Part shown: positions 1 to 12,637 of the stretch, piece by piece
Layout: each line of letters starts with the position of its first letter
Position numbering within the stretch: position 1 is the stretch's first letter
Assembly: GCF_022539665.2 (NCBI RefSeq)
Contig: NC_081336.1
Coordinates: 2,852,001-2,916,000, forward strand
Reading direction: 5' to 3'
Length of the DNA stretch: 64,000 nucleotides
Source of the DNA: Daphnia carinata
Taxonomy: Eukaryota; Arthropoda; Branchiopoda; Diplostraca; Daphniidae
Program-made: the position numbers and the translations under genes
The notes under the pieces: generated by a model
Told to the model about the DNA's origin: nothing
What the model saw: only the letters and a program-made list of their open reading frames with translations
Databases searched by the model: none

Positions 1-3000
1 GAAGGGCGTGCCCAATAAACGTGTAACGGCTGGCTGATTTCTGTCGCCAAAAAATATAAAACAAAGTCAAAAGAAAAAGGTCAGAATGATCGATTGATTG
101 CCTAATAATAACGTGTCATTTACACGAATTGTATTTTTATTTCACTCAACACATTTTTATTTGTTTTCTCTTGATCGTTGAGCAGACAAAAAAAAAATAA
201 TAAAAAAAAACTACAAGAAGCCTATCAAAAAAAATCCCCGTTCTCTACGATAACGGAAAGAGTTCGGGAAGTACGCCCCACTGAACATTTCATCGCATCC
301 GTTCGCCTCGAAACCTTGGCCGAAATAACAAACGAAATTTCTCGAAGAAAAAAAGAAATCCAATGTTTTTCTTGGACTGATGCAGCGTGACCATTGTTGC
401 TGTGACCAGTTGTCCAGCAACACACAAAAAAAAAAAATAAAGAGACACGGTGTGCAACTGGTTGGACAAGCCAACAGAGGCAGACACCATCATAAACAAT
501 CAAAGCGTGGCAATGGCCCGAAGAGACAACCGATCCAATTCCAAACAGTCCCAAACAGAGAGTCGGCACACAGTTTCCCACCGATCAATATTGAACTGCA
601 ACCTCTTTTTTCTTTTCTACCTAACCCCGACATGTTTGCGTTGGAGCAGTGCACGTCTCTCTCTCTGTTCCCAGCGTACATGCCGACAAGTGTCGGTAGC
701 CGTGAAAGATTGACAGGTCACACAACTTGTTGGCTTTGACTTGTTTCGAAACGCAATTCGATTCGCGTGGAACATAAAAAAACAAAAACGCAAGAACGAA
801 TTGTGTTGTCGCAGTGTGTGTGTAGACAAGAAGAAGGCGGCTCGCGCCCGTGACCAATTTCGTTTCAACAGCTTGGAATAAAGCAAAATGTCTTCTAGAA
901 ATGTCAGCAAATATTGAATTTCTTTAGCGTTAATTTTTTTTTTTAAACTCAATGTTCAATCAATTGCGATCAACAGGAGAGCATGAATCAAAATGCCTTG
1001 TCTCTAATCAATTTCTTTTCAATTAGAAAAGAAAAGATGATTCCTTCAATTAACAACGTCAATTCTCAAAACAATCAAGCAGAAAAACAAATCTACTCTG
1101 GGAACTAAAGAAAAAAAATGAAGACATTTCAAAAACCCAATTATCCCAAAATTGAGTCACTATCCCCCCCCCCCATTTATTTTTTTTTCCAATCCAGTAG
1201 TATCTGCCATTTTGTTTTTTATTACTAAAGTCAGAACCATCCTTATATAGACATAATCCAGCCCTTCCAATGCGTATTGGCATTTCGAGAGAGATACACA
1301 CTACCATCTCAAAAAAAAAACACAAAAAAAAAACTCAAAGTTCACACGCTCTTCGTCGATTGGTGCCTCCCAACTCAAACCATATCACAAACATATCCAT
1401 AGAATGGAACGAAGGAAAAAAAAAAAGGAGGCGGAGTGCTGTTCCATACACACAACACGTACGCACAAGGAGCCCTTTATTTTTATTTTTTTTTTTTTTT
1501 TTCTCGGACTGTTGTCGGTTTCTGCGGCTGAGGCGGCGGCTTTCGAGACACAACTTGTAACCGACTGCATCGGAGTAAATAGTACGACTTTGCCTATTAA
1601 ACAAGACCCTCTCTCTCTCTCTCTATGACCGAACGGTTTGATGGGAGCAAAGAACAACATGCCAACCACTAAACAAGATACGGGACAAAAAAAAAGGGAG
1701 AAGAGGGGACAGTGTACACACCCACCATATCTAACGTGAGAAAAAGGAAAATACGAAGAGAAGCTGTCAAACAAGAGCTGCACGCTCGGCCTTGTTTGGC
1801 TACGCTCTGAAAGATTTTACGAGGTAAGGTCCTCTTCTTCGATGCGGTTTTTTCTTTCTTTCGATGGATTGGATAGAAAAAAAGGAGGCACAATATTGTG
1901 CGCATCACTTCAAACCGTGCCCTTGTTTTTAACCCTCAATCGATACGCACACAAGAGAAACAACCCGACACAAGAGAACTTCCACGGCTAACCCAATAAA
2001 ATTCAAAAAGATGGGAAAACACTCGAAAAAAGAAGGTCCCGAAATTGTCAAAGCGCATCCATTGGATCCGATAGGGCCATATCGATATGAATTTCATCCT
2101 CACAAAAAAAAAAAAAAAAAAAAAAAAGAATAAGATGTTCCTTCAAGGCTCTACGCACTTAGGACATGGGAAATGGCGCTAAATTTTTGAATTTTCGAAA
2201 GAAAAAAAAAAAAAAAAAGAAAAGAAAATTGAGTGTTTATGGTCTTGCGAGCCGTGGGAAACGTTATGTTAAATAAGGAGCCCTGCGGTCATGAATATTT
2301 TTCCAGCAAAAATGCTGAGCTACCACATCTCGTATCGAGAAGATGTTTAGTGCGCTCTAAAAGAGCAACTGCTCTTTTCGAATTAAGACAATCAAGCCAA
2401 CACTTTTTCGAGCGTTATCTCCGTCTAAACGCCTTGCGCAACAGCGTGAGTAGCTTTTCGAAAGAGAGGGAGGGAGATGAGGCGGTATTAGACAAAGTAG
2501 TTGTTGCGAGCAAGTATGCTACGAGAGAAATAACAAATGATGAAACAGATAGACACGCAGAAACAACAACAAAGTTTAAGAGACTCGAAGAAGTCCATCG
2601 AGTGTCCACACACTTGAACAAATAAAAATGGAAGATACCAGAGTGCGTGTGTGTATGCTACTTGAACAACTTTCAAGGCAAAAAGCAAATCCGAGTATAT
2701 AACACCCTCTTCAGCAGCAAGCAGAAATGAATGCCGACAAGACCCCGACTGCCGACTCTTATGCACATATTGGGCAAAACAGAATGAGAGGGGCATAAGA
2801 TGATGTATACGTCACCTTTGAACCTTTTTGTCGGCACTTTGCCGACATGAAAAAAAATGCCTCATTACTAAATGAATAATCCAAACATGTAACAAAACTC
2901 TTTTGCCTCACAAAAAATGTTTGATTACAAAAAAAAATTTTTTTAGTCAAGTTGGGGAATCGAACGTCAGACGTCGAAACGCTCCGCAAAAAAAAAAAAA

Positions 3001-5246
3001 ACAATAAGGACGCCGGAACACTTGAACATCCATTACGAGACTCTTGCTAGAGGCACATGTCTCTTTGTTTCCAAAATCTCAAAAGTAGTTTTGCTGTCTA
3101 AAAAAAAAACACGCATCGCAATTAAGAGCAAGTAAAGACAAGAGAGAGACAGCTGCAACGGCGCACGGCGCCAAATCCACCCGTCGCCCCAAAGCCCGGA
3201 CTAGAAGGAAACAGACCTCGATTTGTCCCCCCCCCCCGCCTTCCTTACTGCCCAAGGGAGGAAAAGTAATGCTCTATATATATGTACATATCTCGCATCT
3301 AATTTATATATCTGATGACAATCTGCCCATTGTATATTGTGCACTGTAGAGCGATTTGCCTTCTTTCCAGCTTGACTCTCTGCAGCTATGTCCACGAATT
3401 AGATCAAATCTCGGATTTTTCCTAGACTCATCAAGATGTTGAAAGCACAAGCCCGTCGCCGAGAAACAAAAAAAAAAGAACTTACGAGTATATCATCTGA
3501 TGACGCCAAAAAAAAAAGAATGTTGAAGATAAACATCAATATAGTCTATGAATATCAAATGAAAGCAGCTCGAAAGAAAGGAGGGGGGGGATAAAAATGG
3601 CTGCTGTGTGACCGAACTGATTGGTCCCGCTGTCGTTTAACTGCCCTTTTTTTGCGACCATTTTATTTCCATGAGACGTTATGGCCGTGTTGCTACAAGA
3701 AAGGGAGGGCGCAGTGCGCAAGGCCCCCTTTTTACACGCACAGATAAGGATCGAGCTTTGATTGGCTGCGCTAGCCTTAGCCCAGCAAAACTGTTAGCGC
3801 AGGGGGAGGGAGTAGGAAAAACGCTTTTGAATAATACGGCCGTGCACCCACATCGGGCAAAAACGGTAGTAAATAGTACAGCTTTAATGAGCTACACAAA
3901 AAGAGGGGTGGAAAAAGAGAAACTGATTGCGAGGCGAACGACGCTCGCGCACAGTTTATATCTCCAATGGCCAATCTGCCGTAATGGCCGGGCAATGTGT
4001 CTATCATGTCAGAAGCAAGCATTGTTGTCATTGACGCGTTTAATTTACGACACACTGTTTAGCTTTGTTTCCACATCCACAAGCAGCTCTTCTTTCTTTT
4101 TATCTATGCCCAGGCTTTTGTTCACCCATCGTGTTATGTTACCCTACTAGATAGTGCATTAAATGGGGAGTTTACTAGAGTATTAGATGGCAATAGACTA
4201 AGGGCACGAAGAGATAGATGTATATATTATATAGTGTGTACATACAGTAGGGTGGTCGCTGAGCAGTCGCAAATGTCTGCGAGAGGATATCCGACGACCA
4301 AACGAAGCCATTATTCATGGTCTGTGTGTGTGTGTGGGTGGCTGGAAATCTACGGGGTGTCCCGTTCGACACATAAAACAGTTTGGCCTTTTCGCGCCTT
4401 GTCCAATTTTTTGTCTTCTCTAAAGTTGTTGACCTGCATGTAAAAATGAGAAGAAAGGAAATCGAATGAGCTGGATATCAAAGTCAAATCATTTAATGGT
4501 GAAGACGCAATTGATACTTGTGGATGAACTGAGTTACGAAGGAATGAACTTGTGGCAGTTAGACATTTGATAAAATTACTTTTACAGAATTCAGAAAGCA
4601 TTTGTTGAGTAACTTGTTATCTGTAATGAGAAGCATGTTCAAGGTCGTCCAACTTTTTGGGGCTCACTCCTCCACCCAATGGACCACAAAAATGTTGGGA
4701 CCCTTTCTACCATTGTGTCTCCACAGCAAAAAAAAAAAAGTTAAAGAAGAAGAGAAAATAAAAAAAACCAATATTACCTCTGGAATGTGGAGCCAAGCCC
4801 ACCAACATTCTGGGAGTTTTATAACAGGACACACACTCAATTGGAAACCGAACACCGCGAAGAACTGATGGACAATGAGACAATGATCGTTCCTTTGTTT
4901 CTAGAACGATGATTCCCTCCAATTATTTCCGATTAGCTAATTCGACGTTGCAATATTTCACTTCATTCTTTTTAAAAATATAATTAATTGTTAATTAAAT
5001 TTTAAAAAACATATCAATAATTTCAGGAAATCGTTAAAATTAAACAAATAATTATTAAAAATGAATTAGCTTCTTGGATCTCAGAATAAAGTAATCAATC
5101 AAAATCAACAAATAAGATACTGACATGATACAAAATTTTCACAAATATTGCTGTTTTTTTATTCGATTTCTTTTGAAATGAAAGGTATTCGTAGAATTGC
5201 TTTGTTCCGGAAACCGGATACTCGCCAACGTATTTCATTTTCACCT

Positions 5247-5270
5247 CACACACACACACACACACACACA
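5247..5270. repeat. (CA)12 microsatellite
   Basis: Twelve uninterrupted CA units in the 3' flank of eve, read directly from the sequence. Confidence 0.95.
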
Positions 5271-6740
5271 TTTTCTTAGAAAATAGTCCTCCATTTGTTT
5301 TCTCCTCCATTTATTTTTTCAACTTAAAAAAGAAAAAGAACTTCTAAGTCTAATAGAGATTGTGAAAGGTCATCCATCATTCGATCGATGAGGAGACACG
5401 TATGTGGTCAATTGCGCTCGGAATGCAGCCATCCAGCATCTAGCTCACACACACAGTTCGCTTTTGACATGACTACTCGACTTGTGGGTGCTCAAAAAAC
5501 ACCCACCAAGTCGGAATGTGATTAATCAAATGGCCCGGAAAAAAAAAGAAAGAAATGAGATTGACACGAGCGTATATGTTTCCTACCTTTTCGTACGTAC
5601 AGTAGGAATCTCTAGTAACACACAAAAAGAAGGAGGAGAGATGCCCCCGTGGATCTACCTCCGAAAAAAAAAATTCTTCTTAGACCCAACACACACACAC
5701 AAAAAGAAGTTGAAGATAGAAAGGTCATCATCGGGTCGGCGGATTAACTCGCGCCCCAATGTTTGCCTGATCTCATCCAGCAGAGAGACCCTCGTTCTTT
5801 CTCTTGCCCTTTTTCCTTTTTGATTCTCTCAACACACTAATCCAATCAAACGCTTCTGCATATGTTTTCATATATACCTTTTTCTATTTCGCCCCATCAA
5901 ACAAGTTTTTAAAGAAAATCATTTGAAAAAAGAAAAGAGTATGGAGGTATATTGACCTCTAGGCCTTCATAGAGTGTCTATCTTTCTACATCTTCTATAT
6001 GTATACAGATGAGTGGAAAGCCAAGTGACATTGATGGATGGTCCCTGTCACAATATAATCCACCCACTCCAGTCAAAGAAGAAAATGTCTTTTGTGCTGT
6101 TTGTTTCTTTTAAAATCAGTTCATTTTTTGATTCGATCTTGATTTCATTTCAATTTGCTAGCAGTAACATTCAACGTTTGCTCCCCATAAATAACACGAA
6201 TAAAATTGTTTTTAACGAGCCCCCCACACGTTGAGCCACGTAATGAAGTCGTATCCGGATATCCAGGTGTGCCATCGTGTGTTCAATTCTCTTTTCCAAC
6301 ACAAACGTGAATTGTTAAAAAAAAAAAAAAAGAAGAGAAAACATCTTTAACTGGTACGGGCTCTATAGTTCTTCGGTAGAAGTGAGAACGTTGAAGGCTC
6401 TATTGTAACATGTGTGTAGATCCCCGTTGAGACTTTTATTGCTCAATTTGAGGCCCCCCAAAAAGCTCACGTCTATATAACCTCAGCCATCCCTATGCGG
6501 GGGTCGAACCCCCTCAACATATATAAGTTAACCAATATATATATATATATCACGTCGACATGTCGAATACTCACAGCCGGGATAGAAGCAAAAGCTCTAT
6601 AAGGCCTTGTGTTATACGTAGCAGTTCACCTTTTTAATACATCCTAGAGGGCTTTACACACACAGAGGGGTTATATAGCAAAGAATTCTTTTTTTTTTTT
6701 TTTTAAAGGTGTGTATGTGTGGCAGGGGGAAAAAAAAGGG

Positions 6741-6771
6741 ACGGGCTTATATACAGCCCGTCTATATAGAC
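6741..6771. repeat. Two adjacent small hairpins
   Basis: A 7-bp stem (ACGGGCT at 6741-6747 with AGCCCGT at 6755-6761, 7-nt loop) overlaps a perfect 12-bp palindrome GTCTATATAGAC at 6760-6771. It lies in a TATA-rich stretch. No gene is attached to it, and the function is unknown. Confidence 0.7.
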
Positions 6772-8646
6772 ATCAGTCTGGCAAATTAGCGGCCCCAATG
6801 ACTCGTTCGCCTGTTTATATACGTTTGGTGCCTAATATAAGAGAGCTAATATCAAAGAGTCTCGAATGTGTTTCGTTGGCCTTCATTATCCAACGAAAGC
6901 ACCTATATAGCTGGCCAGCTTAGTTCTCACTGCGTGTGTACAACGCCACGCAGCTCTTGTCGTCCGTAATGCCCATCATTTTAAATCATGGTCTTAACCG
7001 ACAAAAGGCTGATCCAAGCAGTATATATCTATTAGTTATATATATACGTGGCTGCCTATTGGAGGCTATATATCGTGTTAATATCACCCGAAAAGCCAAT
7101 ATTCCCCTTTAGTTTAGCATCACATCCATCCCCCCCCCTTTTTCTTTTTTGCCAGCTAATAAATTATAAGACCGGTGGTTAAAAATCAGTTAAATGGCAA
7201 AGGTGGATTTTGACTGTTGCCAATGTACAACAATACGAAGGGCTGTTGACAATAACATTTGAGGATGAAAAGAGCGAAAACATCCGTGCCAAAAACGTGT
7301 GTCTCTTTTCTGTACATCGATTTGAATAGAGACCCTGCCTCCTCCTCTTTTGAATGCTTTTTTTTGTGATCAAATTGGTTAAGGGCTCTGTTATGTGTAT
7401 TTGGTTGAAAACATTGTTGTGAGCAATATACAGACATGTTTTGGAAGGTTTTTTCTTCTTTACTGGTTTATATGTCAGTCATGGGTGCCCACAACTGACC
7501 AGTCCTCCCCCACAATGTTCCAGGGTGGCCTTTTCATCTTCAGGCTCAAATAGTTCTGAATTTTGAACAAAAAAAAAAGCCTTTCTACTTTGCACCGGAC
7601 AGATATATGGGGGGTATTGAGAGCAAAAAAAAAAAAGTCGAGAGTTTATATATCTGTATCTGCTCGTTTAGACTCGGTGGTAGGCCACAGAGGGGGGTTT
7701 TGTAATAGTCACCTTATGGTCAACTCTCTGCTCTCTATTTTCTCCTTTTCATGTATAACAACTGTATGTATAGCACGCCTCTCTTGTACATTCGAACATT
7801 CAAAAAAAAAAAAAAAAAAAAAAACTATTCTGGCCTGAACGATGAAAGTCAACTGAGTGGCCTTCTGGTCGAACGTAGCCAACATGATAATCAACCTTCT
7901 CAATAGAATGTCTCATCTATTCAACCCATCTCGATTTTCAAAACGAAAGATTTCCTTTAACAATCGTATGTAGAACAGCTGGGAAGGGAGCGATTTTTTC
8001 TAATGAAAATGCTATCGAGAAAATGATTGAAAGTCCTGGAAGGCATATAATAAGATAAGCCATCAGGTTAAATATCGTCATCATCTTTATGGGTGTATAT
8101 ATTAGAAGAAGCATCCAATTTTTCGAGCTCTGCGATTGTGGTGAACCGAAATGATCACAGCGTGTGTGCGTGTGGTCCAGCACGGCTGACACACCTTTCA
8201 TTTTTTTCCTGGCCCCACAGGCCAGCTAGCCAACACTTTTATGAATATATTGCTTCTTTATGTATACGTTTGCTGATGGATAGTCGGCCAGAGAAGTCGA
8301 TGATGCAGCCATTTACGACAGCCAGAGCTCGAAGAGAGAGAAGACGGACTCAACTTTTTTTTTCGCTAGTTTGATGATATTCCTCGCTAGCTCTTTCAAC
8401 ATCATGGACCATTGACCTCCCACCATGTCGTCTATTGGGTTATTTTTATGACATTTGTGTCTTTGGGTGCCTCCTGTACAACCATCATGCCCCAAGTCAG
8501 AGCTATACACATTGTGACAGGGCGACACATTGCTCGTGCTTGCACAGCGCCAGTCCTCACCTTTCCCAAGCCTTTTTTGTTCGAGATGCATACCCCTACA
8601 ACCTACCCTCTCCTCTACCTTAAAAAAAAAAGTAATAGGTTTATCT

Positions 8647-8672
<26 letters not shown>
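8647..8672. repeat. (GA)13 microsatellite, GAGA-type tract
   Basis: Thirteen uninterrupted GA units. In insects GAGAG tracts bind GAGA factor and are common at Hox and eve regulatory DNA, so this is a possible regulatory tract (inference), but it may simply be a microsatellite. Confidence 0.9.
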
Positions 8673-8677
<5 letters not shown>

Positions 8678-11206
8678 AAAATTCACCTGGCCATCTCGGC
8701 GGGAGCTGACCATCCGGCCTCGTTTAAAACTTTGGGGAGATTTTTCTTTTTCGCAGTATATAAGAGAAATAGTTCATGTTCCGGTCTGCCACACACGCGC
8801 TAGTCCAAGCAATTGGCCCCTCATCATTTATCCATCAGAACCCCATGAAGATGAACAATATCGTAAGGAGTACATATACACAGGAAAAGAAAAAAAAAGA
8901 AGCTTTAAGGCTTTTCCAAAATGTTCGTCTTTACATGGTGGACAACGACTTGTGTGACACCTTGTAAACCCCCCCCCCTTTTCATAGCTTATTATATGCA
9001 TAAAAAGAAATATCAGTCTATCCCTGTTATGTGAGAATCCCCGAATGTATATCGCACAGTCAAATGCCATTTTTTTTTTTAGTTCGATAGTGAGCATAGA
9101 GTTTGAACCAAATTGAAAATCGACTTGACCAGGTGGACCCGCAGAATGTCCTGAAACTATCGCTTAATCGCCACGTTAAATGCTTTTCAAAACAGACATT
9201 ATACGCTTTGCTAAATGTCCCATTATACCTACATCTCCTATCCAATGGTTCAAGGCTAAAAATGCTCACCATCTTTACCATCGCCAGGTATTATTATTAT
9301 TACTCGTCGTTTAACGGTCGGGTCGTACGTCGTTATGTCTATTTTTTTTTTTGGCTTCTAAAACTAATCGTATCTCTGCTAGTCCCGTCGACAACTCTCC
9401 ATATAGAACGTGGACATTAAAGAGGACAGCCACCACCCTGGCCGACAGCATTAAAGACACGAAGTCAAAACACACTTTAGCTGTGTGTGTGTGCCAGCTG
9501 TCCGGAAAGAGGGCCTTTGAGTTGTTGTCCTTTTTTAACACTGATGTAGAGAAGCACATGAAACAAGGATGTAGACATAACTCGAGTCGTTAATGCACAT
9601 AAGCGTTAATGGCTCTTTTAGCAGACCAAAAACAATTTAAATAAAAAATCATGATGCTTTCCACATTTATTTTTAAATCATCTCAGCAATTGGTTAAGAT
9701 GCTTTAGGTATTTTAAAAAACGATATCCCATAATCGTTAATTTGTTTTGTATTTTGAAACTTTTTCCAAATGATCGTGCCAAAAAAATGTTGGAAAGCAA
9801 TTGTTATTGCCAAAGTGCCATTTTGCAGGCCAATATTTCGGCACAGGTTATATATATGTACCTATTCCTGTTTTTTCTTTGGCTTTTATGATGGGCGCAG
9901 GCAATTGGGCCGCGCCGCTGATTTATTTTGTTGTTTTTTTTTTTTAGAGAGAAAGTTTGTCCCTTTATTTTTTTGTGTGTCCTCTCGACCCTTATTTTTT
10001 TTTTGCAGACAGCCATTTTTTTTTTTGCTCGTATAAAAAGTTCTAGTTTATTTTTTTTTTTTTGCTCTAGCGCAAAAGAACTGCGCGCGCGCGCGCCCCA
10101 CAATTTTTATGAATTTATTTGGGTGTAAATGGCTCTTTCCGTATCGCAAAAAATAGCGTTATTTCCCTCCACACACAGACAAAAAACTTGAAATGGCTTT
10201 ATGTTTTAGTAATATGGCCTATATATACGTGCAGATTTCTGCCTTCCCCAATGGCCAGTGTGGCTTATTGGTCCCCCGCTATAATAGGTCCCACTACCGA
10301 AAAGGTCATCTTCTTTTTGCTGAAACTTATGTCAAAATGGCCATCAATATATACACGTGCAATACGGAAGACAACAAAAAAGTTCCGCCAAAAGAAATGC
10401 TTTAGAGTTCAATCAAATTATATGATCCCATCGTCTTTTGGATGCGCAGCATAAGAATCTAGGTCATCCATAGCCGAGAGTAGACATTTTTCATCATTGT
10501 TAAGATGGAGATGAGCTATACGTTTAAGACCAGTCCAATATGACAAACCAATTTCTGATTACATAGGAAAAGAATCCCCCGAAAGTCGTCAAAAAGCTGC
10601 AAGCTTTACGTTTGATGTCAGATCGATGGGACGATATCCATCAGCACATTTTTATGTGAAATATAAGGATAGACGTTTCGTTTATCTACGCCTATTCATC
10701 AATCAATGGCTACAGGATGTTTTCATCAATTGATAGCCAAATGTTCTTTCTTCTATCATCGTCGCATTTTACTTCACGACCTTATCTCTGCGTATCCCAT
10801 TTCGCTTGTTACAAGCCCCCATAAAGTCCCCTTCATTTATTGCTATAAGTATATCGAAATTAATGGCCAATCTGCTTTGTATTGGAACCATACTTTTTGA
10901 AATGTGTTATTTTCGCATTGGAAAACTAGGCCAACATTCAAATAGAAACTGAAATAAATTTTTTGCACATTCTAATGTATTTTTTTTTTCGAGTAAAATT
11001 ATGTAGGACATTGAAACGACAAAATTATTTACAAAATAATTCAACGGAATTCAGTAAAACGAAAAAAAAAATTCAGCTCGATGACACACAGAATGAAAAC
11101 AAATTCAAACGAGTATTAATAAAACTGAGGAACTTTTGTGGGTGTGTAGCAGTTGGTTAATATGTAGCGCATCGAAAAAGGGACATACAAAAAAAAAATA
11201 AACGTT

Positions 11207-12470
11207 TTAAACTTTCTCGGCTGGCAGGTCGTGCAATTTGTACGGCTGGAAAAGACGAGGTGGGTTGGCTGGCGGTGATGTCTGAGTGGCAGGCGGTGTG
11301 ATCGGTGAGCTGACGGAGCGATCCGAGCGGTCGGAGCGATCGCAAGAGAAGCTGCTGTTGTGTCCGTTGCCGGCCAACTGGGCAGTTGTGCTGCTGCTGA
11401 TCGAATTCGAGCTGTACAGCGGAGAGACTGGAGACGGAGTCCGGCTGGCTCCGCTCAAAGCTGACGGAGATGTGGGCAGACGAAGTTGAGGATGGGCCGG
11501 AGGAGTTGGGGGCATCTTCAACGACAGTGGGACATTGTTGGCATTGCTGCTGCTTGGACTTCCAGCGCTGGATGGGATAGGATACTGTCCGGCGGGCAAG
11601 CGAAGAGAGCTGGGGCAGAGCGGCGATGAAGTGGCTCCTGGGAATCCGAAAACGGGGTGATGGGCAGTCGGTGGAGTGTGCGGATGAGGGCGGAGTGGCA
11701 TAGCTCCGTAAGGAGAGTATCGATTCATGCCGATAGATCCAGCGGCTGATTGATGTTGGGGCACTTGTCCGTAACAAGCGGCTGGGTTCATCGGCATGCC
11801 GGGCAGTGGGTAAGGGTATCCGGCGGCTTGGAGGAGGTAAGCGGCAAACATGGGGTCGGCGACGGGCCAGGCGAGGGACATGCGTTGGCGTTTGTCCTTC
11901 ATGCGCCGGTTCTGGAACCAGACCTTGATCGTCGATTCCTGGAGACCGAGCTGGGCGGCGAGTTCACAGCGTCTTGGGCGAGAGACGTAGTTCTCCTGGA
12001 GGAATTCCTTCTCCAGACGGGCCAATTGTTCGCGGCTGAAAGCCGTCCTGTAGCGACGGACAGCCGGGCCTTGACCTTGTTGATTGGCGTCAGCCGATGA
12101 TCCCATGTTGTTTGAATTCGAAGCTGAACCAGCGGCCATGTTATTCTGATGAGATTCTATAATCAAAAATGAATAAATTTAGTTTCAAAAATTCGATTTA
12201 CATTTTTCAGATGAAGAGATGTAACTTACCAGTGACTTTATCTTGACGAGGAGCTGATGGCGATGTGCAAGAACCGTCTTGGTTGCTGGACAAGGAGACG
12301 GAATCATCCATGTCGAGCTCTTCGTCGCTGACGGGAGTCGAGTTCATCCGAGCGGCGGCGGCAGCTGCGGCGGCAGCAGCGGCCATCGCTTCGTGATGAT
12401 GGTTGAGATGGTGGAAGTTGGCGAAGTGGTGGAGTTGGTGTCCTTCCATCGGTCTGAATAGGGGCTGCAT
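11207..12470 (-). CDS. eve: Even-skipped homeodomain transcription factor
   Basis: Two coding exons, 12230-12470 and 11207-12156, joined in phase 1 (GTAAGT donor, ATTATAG acceptor; 73-nt intron), give about 396 residues. The homeodomain lies at about residues 113-172, with helix 3 [16 protein letters not shown] typical of Eve/Evx. The N-terminal exon has a His-rich stretch and a run of about 11 alanines, the tail is Pro/Ser rich, and the C-terminus carries LFQPYK, matching the LF[KQ]PY repression motif of arthropod Eve. Eve is a nuclear segmentation and neural patterning repressor. The start was set at 12470 because [10 protein letters not shown] follows the TATA-driven leader; an open frame continues upstream to 12596 but is leader sequence. 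The region upstream has a good TATA box. Family assignment is secure. The orthologue name rests on the homeodomain and C-terminal motif. Confidence 0.95.
12157..12229 (-). other. eve: Intron 1 of even-skipped
   Basis: A 73-nt GT-AG intron whose position in phase 1 restores the frame from the N-terminal exon to the homeodomain exon. Confidence 0.85.
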
Positions 12471-12630
12471 GATGATTTTTTTTTCTTCTTCTTCTTTCTC
12501 ACTTAGAAAATTGTTCACAGAAAATTGTAGGAAACGTTCCAAAAAAAAACTTGGGACGATTGTGCAGAGAGAAGTGGACAGAAGAAGCAAAGACAACTGA
12601 GTGATGTTGAACGATGGCTCGAGCTGGGTC

Positions 12631-12637
12631 TTTTATA
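12631..12637 (-). promoter_or_regulatory. TATA box of even-skipped
   Basis: TATAAAA on the minus strand within a GGTATAAAAGACC context. Initiator-like TCAACA (A at 12608, about 29 bases downstream) and TCAGTT (A at 12598) follow, giving a leader of about 130-140 nt before the start codon. A CCAAT motif occurs further upstream on the opposite strand near 12741. The start site is inferred. Confidence 0.75.

Larger units (their letters stand above)
1..11156. other. Gene-free 3' flank of even-skipped
   Basis: About 11 kb without a convincing gene. The longest open frames (for example a 159-codon frame at 3671-4150 and a 130-codon frame at 2233-2625) have low-complexity or lysine- and phenylalanine-rich translations, no domain and no splice context. 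The sequence is A/T rich with many A or T runs of 8-23 bases, TATA-like clusters (6400-7100, 9840-10360) and simple repeats. In other arthropods eve enhancers flank the gene on both sides, so a regulatory role is a reasonable inference, but no enhancer is demonstrated here. Confidence 0.6.

Noticed and set aside
2233-2625. 130-codon plus-strand frame
   Set aside because: No recognisable motif, and it sits amid A-runs; judged to be chance.
2945-2965. Minus-strand GTTCGATTCCCC, B-box-like
   Set aside because: No A box at proper spacing and no cloverleaf; a poly(T)/poly(A) run interrupts the would-be tRNA body.
3671-4150. 159-codon plus-strand frame
   Set aside because: No domain, odd composition, no splice or promoter context; a chance frame in non-coding DNA.
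6499-6513. GGGGGT-CGA-ACCCCC hairpin resembling a tRNA T-arm
   Set aside because: No matching D-arm, anticodon arm or acceptor stem on either strand; the neighbourhood is TA-repeat DNA.
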